From Lytechinus variegatus (Eukaryota; Echinodermata; Echinoidea; Temnopleuroida; Toxopneustidae): a stretch of 64,000 bases of DNA. A program made the translations under genes and the position numbers. The notes beneath the pieces were generated by a model. It ran no database searches, was not told where the DNA came from, and saw nothing but the letters and a program-made list of their open reading frames with translations. Within the stretch, counting starts at the first letter, position 1, and each line of letters begins with the position of its first letter. Below are positions 13,101 to 28,100 of the stretch, one piece after another. The stretch spans positions 8,230,501-8,294,500 of the forward strand of contig NC_054758.1 of NCBI RefSeq assembly GCF_018143015.1, written 5' to 3'.

Positions 13101-16100
13101 AATATAGTGTACAGTTAATACATACCATAATAAGGTTTAACTAAGAAATACACGCATGAGATACTTATGGAATAGTTCTAAGGATAACGGGTGTCTGTAA
13201 TTGTTCTAATGGCAGAGAAGACTATAATTATGTCTTTTGAATTTCATAGGATAAGACGATCATCCTCATTTATAAACCATCCTCGTCTCAAAACCATGAC
13301 CGATTGACAGAAAAATGTCGTCATTAAAAAAATGATAATACTATAGGATTTATATAGCGCACGTATCTACCTTGTAAGGTGATCAAGGCGCTCCTATATA
13401 TTACCCCGGCTAAGCTAGTCTACATATTCCGGTGCTCACAGCTTTTTGCGGAATTACTCCCCGTCCGTCTGTACCCATTTTCCTCACCCGGGTGGAGTGC
13501 AGTACAATGTGAGTAAATTTCCTGCTGAAGGAAAAAACGTCATGGCTGGGAATCGAACCTACGTCCATCAGAATGAAAGACGAGAGCCTTAACCACAAGA
13601 CCACAGGGCCACCGGTACCACTCATTTGTTATTTTTTCGGTAGGCTAAGATAAGAGACTGGTAGCTGATAGATTTTTGGAAAAGCATTTGAATAGGTGTA
13701 TACATATTACCATTATATAAAAGAATGTCGAAAAATAAACTATGAACTCGCAGATCAATGATGAAATTAATGTTTAGACTGATATTTAATTCAATGAAGT
13801 TTCATGATGCAGCAAGACAACCAAAACGTTTTAAAATGAACCCCTCTCATAAAATATCATTCTCTTACGCAGTCCCACTTGATGGAAAATGGATAGAAAT
13901 TGCAGCAGTGAATGATGTGCAGTATTACTTCTCAACATTTTCGTCGAATTATTTCACTGCAAACGAGTATTGTCAGCAAATAGGTGGACATCTGGCGCAA
14001 ATGAAAACATCAACCATTTATGTAAGTTATTTCACATGAGTGTAATTAGAATAATTATATGAATCCAATATATTGCAAGACATTGCGTGGTAATTCTTAT
14101 TTATCACGTGTTCTTCCTTCAAAGGGTCTGTTTTATGCATGCACTTTGGGCCCAATGAGAAAAAAAGTAGTTTAGATACTCAGTGACGGTAATAATGATA
14201 ACGATGATGATGATGACGATAAGATTATTAATAATAATTATTTTATCGACTTAATTATCGTTTAATTTGTCAGAAACTGGATATAATTACATCGTGGAAT
14301 ATGACTTACAGTTGGCAACAGTAATGCACGTAAGCGCATGCATGCATGGCCAAATAATGAACGATGTGCGAGAAGAGCCAATGGATATACCGCACCGAGG
14401 TCCGCAGGACCGAGTGCGGTATATTCATTTGGCGAATCGAGCACAGTGTTCATTATTTAGGTCCTCTAGGCACAAGAATGAGTGCATTGTTTGTTTTATA
14501 CAACTCCCCTTCTTCCCCATGTTACTGAATATTTTGATCTAAATTCTAGAAAATTCCAGACATCGCACTTTCCTGCACTCTGACGTAAAACAACATGAAA
14601 ATCATATTAAAAATAAATTCATTAACGAAATTGTGTAACATAAAGACAATAACAGGTAAAGGTAAATGGGTACCCATGTGAGGTAAAAGGGTACCTGGCA
14701 TTTATTTTATTCCTTGAAACGCAGCGCGCGTTACAGCTGCACTGCTAAGGCCAGGGTAATTATGTTGCATATACTGTAATAATTATACTTGCTTATATAG
14801 CGCTTAATACTTACTTTGTCAGAAGTCTCTAAGCGCTCTACATTATATGCAGCATAATTACCCTGGCTTTAAAAGTGCAGCTGTTACGCGTAGCGCGCTT
14901 AGAGACTTCTGACAAAGTAAGTATTAAGCGCTATATAAGCGGCCCCACCTCATCCCACCCTACAGTAAAAACAGAGTACCTAACCCCTCCCACCACCCAC
15001 GCAAAAGTACCCCAAATTATATGTTTGAACTTTGGTTTAAAGGGAAATGGTATTCAAGATTTGGTCATTAAGTGTCCTAATGAATGTATTATAATTGGGA
15101 GATAATTTTATAGGAGATAAAGAATTAAATTGCCAGGCCCCAGGGTATGAAAACATTCGACGACACGATTCAGTACGTGGCTTAGGTAAAGATAAGTTTC
15201 CACTTGAGCGTAAGGAATAGTTGTAATAAATAGTATTAAATAATCTTTTAAGTAGGGGGCACTGAGATCATGAATGATTTTGAAAACCATGGAGTTTATA
15301 TGTTTTTGTCGACGACATTCCAAAGATTCCCAATTTAACATTTGGTGAATATTACAGTTTGATATATGTTTGAATGGACTTATCCGAAGTATTATTCTTC
15401 CAGCTCGCTCTGTTTTGCAACTTTTGCTATTGTGTAACACATTTTTTGTTACTAGAATCGTACACTACATCAGCATAGTCAAAATACGAAGAATAATTGA
15501 TTGGTAGATACATTTCAAGCTAGCCTCATTGAAACTGTGTCGAAGCCGGCCCCAAAAACATACGAGTTTGCTAACCTTTTCAGTCAGGTATTCAATATGT
15601 TTGTCCCATTTTAACTGCTGATCAATAACCACTCCAAGATATTTAGCACTTGTTTTCGGTTGAATCAACTTTCCCTGTATACTTATTTAAAGTGGGGAAC
15701 ACTTATTTAATATAGTGCGGGATCCAATCAACAAACATTCTGTTTTATCAAAGTTTAAATTCAACATATTAGAACACATCCATTTATAAATATGGTTTAA
15801 CTGTGTGAGTTCAGTATATTTTCGATATTTCTTACATTTTTATTGGAAAAATAAAGGACAGTATAATCAGCGTAAAGATGGATAGTACATCGATCGACAT
15901 TCTTTATGATGTCGTTTATATATACAGTAAAGAGAAATGGCCCTAACATTGAGCCCTGAGGCACACCTTACACTGCAAAAACTACGGTGTCAAATCGTTA
16001 CACGAAACGGGTGTTAAACTACAGGTGTTAAACGTGGTGTTAGAACGGCACTGGCCGACACCAACTGGTGTAAGATCCACTTCACTTTTGTAATATTCGT

Positions 16101-19100
16101 TGGTGTTAACTGCGTGCTAATAAAATGAATCACTTTTTAACACCGGCTGGTGTCAATCCCATAAAAAAGAGATCACGTGTGTGCAATCCGATGTTCCAAT
16201 TGGTTGAAAGTTTACAGAAAATTCTCGCGCGAATTTGATCGCGATCGCGTCGGATTCGCCATCTTGATTCTTGGACAACATGATTGTTCGTGTGGTAAAG
16301 CGTCACCCACCAGGGGTTAAAAATCAGAAAAAAATTGTTATTTTTGATGGCGACCACGACAAGTTCGTAAATAGTGGTAAGTATAGTTTAGAAGTGTTGC
16401 AATTGTGTATTTTTTCAGTCGTTGTTATGCAAGATGTTTGTGATTTTTAGTGATTTGATGCATCGCCTAAATCGTCTCACTGTAAAAAAAAAAAAAAAAG
16501 TTAGACTCTGACTATGTCATGTGTTACACACCGCTTTGCTAGCTAAGTTAGCTTGGGGTGTTTCACAAGTTTCAAGTTTATTTTATTCAAAACCTTCTAG
16601 AAACAAAGGTACATGAACTCAGGACAGCAACGAGTGACTCTTCTCCTTTGCAAGCATACCAAAAACAATAAATTTCATCAACACATAGACTCTAGACTAG
16701 AGTAGAAATGATTAAATGAAAAGAGGCACTTTGATCCGCTTCTGTAGCTCATTGGATATGCAGAGCTGCCTGAGCCATGCATATTGGTTGGATGAAAGAA
16801 ACAGCTTTTTGAGCACTTGCCGGTTGACTGGTTCGTTTTACTTTTAGCAGTTTATTGTGTTTAATTTGCACATATTTTGGCCCAATTTTTGACCTAGGGA
16901 GTAGGGTCTAGATCTAGGCCTAGACTGTATGGCTCCAAAAGTGTAGGATCTAGAAACTTTATCAACAATAACAACACAGTTAAATGTCAGTCTATGTTAA
17001 ATAGAGCTAAGAAAAGTTTGTCTAGGAACGAGCTTGGCTCCATCGCATAGATCTCTCAGTAACAACCATGCTTGCATGCCCGGGGCTGCCCCGGGACGCT
17101 ATCCCGCTAGCGGGAGTGAGCGGGCTAGTACGTAGTAGTATGATGGGGGGACCTAAAGCTACGCACTTTGTTTACAAACGATAGAAACTATGCCAATTTT
17201 AATATTTGAACAAATTATCTGTCGCTAACTTGTGGCAAATATTCTAAAGATCATTAAGCAAGAACAAAATATCACAAAACTCACTAATACGAAAATCCCG
17301 CCGTGTTTTCCGAACACCTCTTGAATTCGCCGCCCGATGTTAGAAGGGGTCCTAAAGCTACGCACTCGATTTATCATGCAGAAAAATAGAATTTCCTGTG
17401 CCTCAATTTCTAAAATATGTTCATACTATCATAGGATAATATGAAATTAAAGAGAATATAGCTCAAAAATTCAAAACAGTTGTGGGTGTTCTCTGCATTT
17501 AGAGATTTACTGCAGCCTCTGTAGAAAAAATTGAATAGGAATCGTTCGTCACTCTGCAGTCACAATTCCACACAAAGTGCGCATTTGCCATTAAAAATTG
17601 CATGCGCGATGAGTGGTGCGTAGCTTTAGGACCCGCACAGCTTTAGGACCCCCTACCATACGTTGAGTTAGCAACTTAGCATGACATTAAAACCCACATG
17701 ATGACTGTTTTAATATCAAAAGATTTCAAAGTCTAGATCTAGTCTAGATCTGCCCTCAAGCCTCAAGGTCGAAAATGTGTAGACTCTAGACTCATTCCAT
17801 CCCTGCATTCAAACCTGAACCAGGGCCATATCATGGCATCTAGTTGTGACTAGACTGAAAAATCTGTCTGGAGGAGTTTACAACATTTTTGGACTTTCGA
17901 GGTTCTCCTCCAAAGACAGACGGAAGCCTACCCTATACGTAGTAGTGCTGCACGCGACGCTTAACAACTGACACTTGCTAAGCTATGGGAGAATCTGGTG
18001 AGGTACCTCACCCGGCACGATTATGACAAAAATTAGATAGGAAATGATCAAATCAGAGTCAGGATCTTTAAATAGATATCTAATAAATACGGTGGTCCTA
18101 CCACATTTCTTCAATTTTGACTGGCCAAAACTGTCAGCTGTTTTCCACTTAAAATATGGCACAAAAGTGGACACAGTTTTTACGGCAAATGCATTTTTCG
18201 AATTGCGTTTAAAATGTGATCCCATTGACACTTCAAAATAAATTTGGTGTCATATGAAAAGCAATTTTCCACTTCATCTTTTGATGCTAAGGGGAATTTG
18301 TTTTATTAGCCCCTTCACTAAGAAAAATGACATGTCCCCCCTAGTTTTTTTTGCTGGGGGGACCGTTCCCCCCCCCCCCTCGTCAGCCTCGAATTTCAAA
18401 GCTTATTATTATTGTACTGTGTTTCAATGATTTTGATCATTCAAGGTAACTGTGATGGAGATACATGTAAATTATTATAACATGACTTTACATGCAAGCT
18501 AACTAATGGGAACAGTTTCAATTTGTTTTTACTGCCTTTTGTCTCTGTCTCCCCCCCCCCCCACTCGTTTCATGAAATCGCCACTCATGGAAGGTGTTAA
18601 CGACTATTACTATCAGTTACTTGAGCAATTGCATGAAAATATGTAAAAACATTCTGGGATTCGTTCTAAAATGTTTGCGTTTGTTCAGCTGTGGGCTGTG
18701 AAAGATGAAGTCCTGCTAAATCCTGACATTCCTGACCACAGATTTCCATGAAATTTGATGGTTCATGTTCATTGAATGTTGAAGCAAGATTGATAGTTCT
18801 CCAGTATTGATTTTGTATCTTCTGTATTTTAATTCAATTCAATTTCTTTCTTGCAGTGCGTACTAAATTTGGATTTTCTTCAGACCAGTCTGTAAGATTT
18901 GTTGATAACAGTGATGGGGCAGAAGTAGAAGAAGATGTGATGGCAGAACTTCTTACGGCAACAGGAGGAACAGTTGAACTCATGGTCCTTTTAGAAAATG
19001 AAGATTGGGAAGTTGGTAAGTTGCCAAAAAATTATTTTTGTAAAATTACCAAATTATGCCACAACAATCTTAAATTTTATTATTGTGCAGTTCCGGAAAA

Positions 19101-22100
19101 GTATCAACCCAAGAGCAAATATTTCGAACTGCATAAGAAATTTGAAGGACAATACATACAAAGAGAAAACATCGGCATATGATATGTCTTTATTTTTATG
19201 TTTAATACAATACATATAGAGTATAATCATGAGTAAGATGTGAAGAAAATTATAACAGTTTTGTACTCCATATGTTTAATACATGTACGTCCATCACAGA
19301 TAAATTGTACGTCCAACCGTGTACGTCCGTTACGACAATAAAAACATCTAATACCTAAACACAAAATATAAAAGCAACACTATTTTACTTGGCAATTAAC
19401 TGTCATTTGACATCTACTTCATACGACCATTACTGAATTTGAAGAAAAATGTGCAAGAATTCACAGAGTTTTTATAATTTATATGAGACGTCAGAAAAAA
19501 AATAATATCCCTGCGTATGTCCATCTGGACAGTGTTTTTCATTATTTCAAGGTCACTGCAGTGTTGCCCAGTGGCGGCACCAGGATTGTTAAAGTGGGGG
19601 GGGGGGGCAAATGGAGGGCAAAAGAAAATGGTGGGGGGGGGGGCAGGGCCGGGCAGTCAATTTTTTTTGCGTCCTCTTACACACATTTTAACATCAATTT
19701 TGTGAGCGAGCGAACAAAAAATAGCCGCTTTTTCGGTTTTTAATCGCATTTTCGAATAAATATTTTGAAATATGACGAGCGAAGCGAGCGAGCCAAAATG
19801 GCTACTTTTCTTGTTTTTAATTGCATTTTAGAAAAGAAATTTTAGAATATGATGGGTGAGCGAAGCGAGCGAGCCAAAAATAACCACTTTTTTGTTTTCA
19901 ATCGAAGTTTTGAAGAGCGGAGAATGGTATTTTAGAGCACTTCACAGCTTGAATATGATGTTTATGACAACATCTACTTATTTACAAATTACAGTATAAT
20001 TTTTCTTTTCAGTCCTCAAAATTTCTGGGGGGGGGGGGCAAAGCTTCTGAGTGGGGGGGGCAAATGCCCCCCCTTGGTGCCGCCACTGGTGTTGCCCCTA
20101 ATCATGTGTGATTGTTTTCTACTCACTGAAACACACTGCTTGGTTAAAAAAAAAATCAAATGATCAACCCAAATTTTTGTTTGTATGGCCTATTATAGTG
20201 TGTGAAATGTACGTCCAAATTTACGGAATCACCTTATTCGTAAATTATTGATCGACAGTTTTACAAAAAAAATGCATCCTGGATCATTGTTTATTGTTGG
20301 TAAAATTTATGTTACAAACAATTTTGCACCATAATGGATTGTGAGGAAGGGATGTGAAAAAATTGGTTGTAAATTGTGTTATACATTATTGACTTTCCCC
20401 TTTCAGAGACTGCAAATGCTAGAAGTGCAGTACCAGCATCTGCATTGCCTTCAGAGGCCCCGCCATCATCATTAGACGATCCATCAGTCTGTGCTTTAAG
20501 AAGTCTAGCACCTGGTGCATCGGCAGTATCACCCTCTGCACTACCTTCATCATTGGAGTGTCCTCCAGGGAGTCAAGCATCTGATGCCCCTGCAGTATCA
20601 GCCTCATCGTTAACTTCGTCCATGGAAGATTCAGCTACGGTATATATTCTCACTTATTAAATCCAAGTCCAACTCTTCCATACAATGTACATTTAAACAA
20701 GGTACAGCCGTATAGGGTTAATAGCTAGTGAAAACTTGGTGCCACTTACATGTATGTGAGAATTAACTTTATGCCACAAAGAGATGATCAGTATTAACTT
20801 TCTACCCGTTTGCTGTTGTCAGTGCTTGGAATATGGGTTATGGTAAAAACATGGCTGACCTCTAAATACTGTACTTAATTGGTTTGAAAAAAAGACTAAA
20901 GAGATGGCAAAATGTCCAGTTTTTGCTTACAGCTGTATAATTTTCACCTCATGTATTTTCTTTCAGTTAATAGAGAGAATCTTGCAAGCAACGCCAGCCG
21001 GTGAAGCAGTTCTTTCAGAATACAAAGCGAAAAACAAGTTCAGAGATACTACCCGAAAAATCCTGGTGAATCTGCTTGTGCACCACATGATGGAAATGCA
21101 TGGGTAAGTTGCATCCTTTAAATTTTGCTGTTTTTGTGTTTTTCTACCTGGGCTTGGCTTTTGCCACGTATGGTTGAGGGGTCCAGATATCGCGCACCAA
21201 AATTTTTGTCTGGCTAATAAATGACAAAATATTCCACGATTTCACCTGTCTATCTCCACAAATTTGTTGAAAAAATTCAGAAGAATCAAGTCCCGCAATT
21301 TCACTATGATACGTGAACTGCGCGCTGCGTATCGCCATTCCAAAGAGCTTAGATATTATATTACTAGAGGCTCAACTCGCTGCGTCACTTCCGGGAAAAT
21401 TGAAGCAAATTTTCGAGGGTCAAAAGTGCACGCTGCTCCATCATCGCCCATTAACTTTGTACACACAATGAAAAATTTGTCTGATGCAGCGAAAATGGCA
21501 ATTTGGGGGCGCGCTGTCTGTACGCGCATTGCGCGTTGTTAAATTTTGTGCGCTTTATATGTTATTGTTCATGTCAATTCACTACAGAATGTGATTGGCC
21601 AAAGTAATCAATTTAACCGACGTCACTGTATTGATATGCAAATAAACCCTCGAAAAACGTCTTTAAAAATTCCAAGCTACCCATAGTCCTCAGCGTATTT
21701 TGCATGCAAAACTCCATAGGGATTTTTACGCGCATTTGGAGTTGAGGCCCCTTGCGCCATTCATGCGCGAGGTGATTTTTCTTGCTCCATTTTAGCTCGC
21801 GGGATGCAAACATTGCGCACCTGATATCTGTGTACAGTTTCAATGTGAATTCAATATATTTTTTGTTATCCATAATAATATGTACAAAAACATGTTCTGT
21901 CGAAGTCGGCTCTGTACAAAACAAACGGAGCGAAGAAGTGAGGTGAATTCAGGCTTGTTTATTCTATGTGCGCATTGGCAACTTTTGCGCTTAGTTCCAC
22001 GCGTACTGTTGTTTGCTATACGCAGTTAGGCACCCGCGCGATAATTCAGTCCCTGTGCGATATCTAGGGTCATACCAAAATTCACGTATAGTCTAGTGAC

Positions 22101-25100
22101 AAAATAAAAAAAAGACGTCTAGATAGTGAAATATGCAGCAAAAATTTGTAGAGCATAGCCATCCAGCGTCAGTCAGCCAGCGTGCGCCAGGCTGATAATG
22201 AATGAATTACGTGCTGCCGTTTCATTGGCTGGTGCACAGTTGCCTGCGTTCTCATGAGGCAAGTCATCTAGTCCCGGACTATGCGTTCACACCTCAAAGC
22301 TTAGCACCGAAATTGCGGGGTTAGCACACCAATTGGTGTGCTAACCCTGCTTTTGACCAGGACCAGGTAGTCCCGGACTAAATGCTGTGCTAACCCACCT
22401 CCGTAAAAAAAGGTGTGAATCCGAGAGATAGTCCTGGACTAAAATGTGGTGCTAACCCACCTTTTTAAAAAGAGGTGTGAATCCGAGGTGGGCTAGGATT
22501 TAGTCCCGGACTAATGGTGGTACTAAAAATGCCTTAGTACCACCAATTTTGAGGTGTGAAAAGCCTAATAATGTCATGATTTCTCTTCAAAGAAGAGCAG
22601 ATGCACTTTTGCCTGCTCATATACATGTAGAAGTTATAACTTGTACAAATGTAAAGGTGGAAAAATGCTAACAAAAATGGGGATTGCGTTACCATTTGTA
22701 AACTCATGACAATACGAAAGGTAACAAAATCATGTTGTTTATTGGCATTATATCGCCTTTACGTTGCAATAAGTTACAAGTGGGAGAAACTGCATCCGTT
22801 CAGACTTTTCTGACATGGTTCCAACATGGAGGACTCAGTAGTAATGGTAATTTGTCTTGAATTAAAACAATCTAATTCAATATCCATGAAAAAAGTTGAA
22901 AACATAATCAAATATGTCAGAACTTAAACAAAAAACTTAGAAAGAATCGAAGCATATTTATATGCCTAAATTAACTACAATGCAAAATGTGCTTATTTAC
23001 AAGTTTTACTCTAACAATCATTTCCAATGCCGGTAGAATTTTGGTTTATTTCATTCTACAAACGCAATTTTCAAGTGGGTAGGCAGTATCAGTAGTTATG
23101 TTTTGCCTATAATGCCATAATTTTTCTTTTAATTGGTAAACAGGAAAACACCCAGCTCTGAAGTAAAAACAAAGTATGCCCGTGGAGTCGTAAACTTGTT
23201 CCCGTCTCTTAAAGATCCACACACCATAGGAGGCCATGTAAGTACTTTATTCAAATTCAAGCAAATTTATATTTAAAACTAATTCACAGAAATGTCGGCC
23301 TTCAGGGAAAATAATGTCCTGATTACAATAATTCCCTCTCGGCTCCCTATAGTACTAAGGAAAATAAAAGTTTACATTTTCTGATATAAGGGAATTTTGT
23401 GGCTATTTTACGAATTTTAACTGGAAAAAGAGACTTGTCTTGAGGGAAACTTGACCCCAAGACTGTCGCATTAAGAGGTATGTATTCCTTGGGCACTCGA
23501 TCATTATCATTATCATCATCATTATTATTATTATTATACCCCTGCCAAACAAAGTTTGAAGGGGGTATATGGGTCATTTCATGCTAAGTGTACACTTTTA
23601 GTCTCACTGGGGGTCAAAAATGAAAGTTGTAGCTGGAGAAACTTCACAGATTCTGAAACCTTAGGGTATATACCATTAATATCTAAAATTACAGAGCATC
23701 AAGTCCACCCCCATATTTTTTTTTTTCAAAAGTCAATATTACTTTTTGGCTAATTTCAAAATTAATGTATCTATTTAATACATTAGACAAAAGAGATTCA
23801 CTCATGCACATAAATGTAGGCTTGTCTTGGCTGCTTATTATTTCATATTCATGAGAGCTAGTATACATTTACACAAATATCACAAACAGCTGAGTGGTTG
23901 TAAACTACATGTACTAGTTTTGCTGCAAGACAACAAGAAATTGTGTCGGTGTAAATTAATGGAATTCATGCTTAATATTGAATGAGGCAAATTCTTAAAA
24001 CATTTGACTAGTGGGAGATAATTTTATTAGCCCTATTAACCGAATTTGACATTCGCTGTGTTTTGATAACTAAAGTTCAAGCTTTGATAAGAAATTAGCC
24101 ATTTCCGTTTCAACTGCTAGCTAGTCAGGGCTTGGCAACGGATGCCGATGTTGCTATTTTTAGCATGGCCAGCACAACGTAGAAACGGTAGAATAGTGCA
24201 TGTGGGGTATGGGTATTTTTTGGAAATGCCGTAATGCAGGGAAGTTTGCATTACGTGAGCTACCTGAGAAACTGGAATGGGCAGAACTTTTCCCCATTCA
24301 AAATGACCGCGCAAAATTACGTCATCTGAGTCAGCCAATCAGATGCCGAGTTGGGGCTGGGCATTCAGTAGACGAGAGAAGAGAATTTTTAGGTTTTGTG
24401 CACTTCATTCTGTGCCTAGTTTGAAAAGGGAACGGACTGTTTCTTTCTTGGCTGTACACTGTTGTACACCAGCTCTTGTTGTCTCTTGTTACATCAAAAG
24501 TAAAAGAATCTAATAAGGTTGTAAATTAATAGGATGAAGAGAATATAGCTACCAAAATGCCTTATTTATGTTACGTGTTTATATTATTTTTTAGGAGCGA
24601 AAATTAGATGTCAAAAACTTTTTTAATTTGATATTCTGTTAGTTTATTTTTGGGATCTGGCATAGCTACAATACACAGTAGCTGAGAAATAGTCCAATTC
24701 CAAACTAATTTTTCTGAGTTTGGAATAAGGAGTTGAAAAATACATTATTGCATTGTTTGAGATGAGCTATTTATGGAAATTTTTAGATTTGTATTTTTGT
24801 GTCTTGAAACATTGTGATTCTTCTTGATAATTTTGGTAAATCATATGATTTGTGGATATATGTCCTTAATTCTTAACATGTGTTATATGGTGCTGCTGCC
24901 CATGCCATACGTTATAGTCTTAGGGTGACTTTTGCATAAGCTGAGCGATTAGCCTACAAAAGAAAAGGGGAGCAATAAAACAAAATTGATTTTCCTACTT
25001 TTTTGTCATGAATTTGCTACTCTTATGAGTGGCGTGATTTCAAGGACACATTAAAATGGTTATGATCTGTATTGTAATTATTTGTAGGAAGCTTTCTATG

Positions 25101-28100
25101 ATGAGAAAAGGAACATGGGCTTCCTGGTCTATCGAATCAAGAATTTGAACAGAGGAACGTCGCGTACATCAAAACGCAGTGCCAATGAAGGAGCAACAGG
25201 TGGTCCATTATGCAAGAGGGCAACACAGGTACCAGATGAAGACTTGCATGATAAAACAACAGATGTCAACTGGTTGAAGCACACTCCAGCAGCTGATGAT
25301 CCAGCTGTCATGAAGCAGATAAAGGAGAAGTGGAAAACAACAGCTGCTTTAAGACGGCAAATGGTTGACGAATCAAAAACAGCTGGAAAGATCATCATGG
25401 AATTTCCAAAATTCTTGAAGGTACCTGGGTTGGTAAGTATTACTTTTTATCTCATCACATGAAAAAATGGAAAACAATTGGATGATAAAAAAAAATGCAC
25501 AGAATTGAATTTATTGTCCATCCCCCGCTTTCGTGACAGCGAGGGGACATTAACAGAGATGCCAAACCTCCCGATGAAATCGGGAGGCTTCCGAAAATTC
25601 ACCCCAACTCTCGCCCTTACGATCAGTTTTCTTATCCTCCCAAAATAGATTGCTTTCATATCTCGTATTTCTATGACTTGTAGCAAGATCTTTCACAGCT
25701 TACCAGAAAGCGGGGACCACAATACTCTGAATTTGCTTGTTACTGTACATCTTGATCTAGATATGTTCTCTAAACAATATCCTACTGGAGTAAAACGAAA
25801 GGGTGTGCTGCTAACTGCTGAATAACAGTTCTAGTCTCTTTGGATGGCTTAGGTGCGTGTTGTAGTGCCAGTAATGCTGTCTGGAATTTGGTAGAACATT
25901 TTATGGTAACTTTATTTCTAAATAATGATTATAGAATCATAATGTTGTGGTAGGCTGTACCAGTTTAGTGAATCGAGTGGGGAGAATGATGTAAGGAATG
26001 TGTCACATCTGTCATTGATTCTGGCGTAGGTTCTGCTGTAGTTGAGGCATGAGGAGGTGGGTGTTTGAACCAGGTACACAAAATAAAATAATAATAATAA
26101 AAACCTCTGTTAATGATCCACCTCCTCACAATCAAGTAAATGTTGTAAAAGTGATTTTGCCAGGATTTATCAAGGTTTGAAAAATTTAACTTTAAATAAA
26201 TCCAAATTCCTGAAATGTTTTATTCATAGTGCATGATATGTGTTATTTTGCCACTGCAGGTGGAGATAGATTTTGGTCTCCTGCTGCCCAACAACACTAA
26301 CAAGTTTCTGGAACAGTGGCCAAGCATGGTGAAGCCTATTGTTGAGTTAGCAAGAGAGGCACCAGCTGAAACTACAGCATCATTGTTGAAGTTAATGGAT
26401 GGGAAGCTGAAAGAGATTGATTCAGAGGATTCAGACGAGGATCAGGTCATGGAATCAGAGGACGAGTTGGACGTAAAATCCAAATCCCCACTTGCTGATA
26501 GTCAAGGTACATGCATGTTAATGTACACTTTTCATTTAACCCAAATAGAGCCTGTTATTTAGACCCATCACAACTGGGAGGGGGGGGGGGATTCTGCCAC
26601 CCAGATAGAATGCAGGATTGTAACAAAAATGGGCATGCACCTCGCTTGCCTCTTACTCTTGTCAAAATGTTAATTTCTCTGAAAAAATTAATATATTTTA
26701 TATATATATGAAAATGTATGTATTATGCAAAGTTATGTGTAAAATAAGGGGATGGGGGCTTAGAATCACTAATTAAAGCTCCCATTAGGCTGATTTTTTT
26801 TTCAAATATTCCTTTTAATATTCTTGACAAATGTAAATTGAATAATTTGGTATCTAAATTAATTTCTTATATATTTTATTTTTTATGAATTTCCTATGAA
26901 TTTTTATGCCTCCGCCCACCGTAGGTGGTTGCCGGAGGCATTATGTTTTCGGGTCGTCCGTCCGTCCCGTTTTCGTTCTCGCGATAATTTAAGAACCGTA
27001 TGACGGATCAACTTCAAACTTGGCTCGTGTATGCATATGGGAGGGACAATGATCTGATTAGATTTTGGAGTCTCAAGGTCAAAGGTCAAGGTCATAGAGG
27101 TAATAATACACATAAAAATGGCTCGTTCTCGCGATAACTTAAGAACCATTTGACAGATTGGCTTCAAACTTGGCTCATGTATGCACATGGAAGGGACAAT
27201 GATCTGATTAGATTTTGGGGTCACAAGGTCAAAGGTCAAAGGTCATAGAGGTCATTATGTACATAGAAATGGTTCGTTTTCACCATAACTCAACAACCAT
27301 TTGACCGATCAACCTCAAACTTGGCACAGGTATGCACATGGGAGAGACAATTATCTGATTAGATTTTGGAGTCTCAAGGTCAAAGGTCAAGGTCATAGAG
27401 GTAATAATACACTTAAAAATGGCTCGTTCTCGCGATAACTTAAGAACCATTTGACAGATTGGCTTCAAACTTGGCTCATGTATGCACATGGAAGGGACAA
27501 TGATCTGATTAGATTTTGGGGTCACAAGGTCAAAGGTCCAAGGTCATAGAGGTCATTATGTACATAGAAATGGTTCGTTATCACCATAACTCAACAACCA
27601 TTTGACCGATCAACCTCAAACATGGCACAGGTATGCATATGGAAGGGACAATGATCTGATTAGATTTTGGGGTCTCAAGGTCAAAGGTCATAGAGGTCAT
27701 TATGTGCATAGAAATGGTTCGTTCTTGTGATAACTCAGTAACCATTTGATGGTTGAACAAACTTGGCTCATGTATGCATATGGAAAGGGCAATACTCTCA
27801 TTAGATTTGGGGGTCACAAGGTCAAAGGTCAAGGTCAAAGATGTCATTGTATAAATGAAAATAAAGCAACATGAAGTGCCATTTATTTCTGATCTGGTAA
27901 TGGCGGAGGCATAAAGTTCGACCACGCGTGGTCGAAGATTCATCTAGTTTTTTTTTTTTTTTGGGGGGGGGCGGGGGGGGGGAATGTTTGAACTTTTGTT
28001 GTTTTTAATGCCTCTGCCCCAAAGGGTGCTAGAGGCATTATGTTTTCGGGGTTGTCCTCCGTACGCCCTACCTCGTTCCGGCAATATCTAAAGAACGCCC

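Noticed and set aside
26904-27943. Minus-strand frames with repeated [16 protein letters not shown]
   Set aside because: They follow the 150-bp DNA tandem repeat; the repeat also occurs with broken frames, so protein coding is unlikely.
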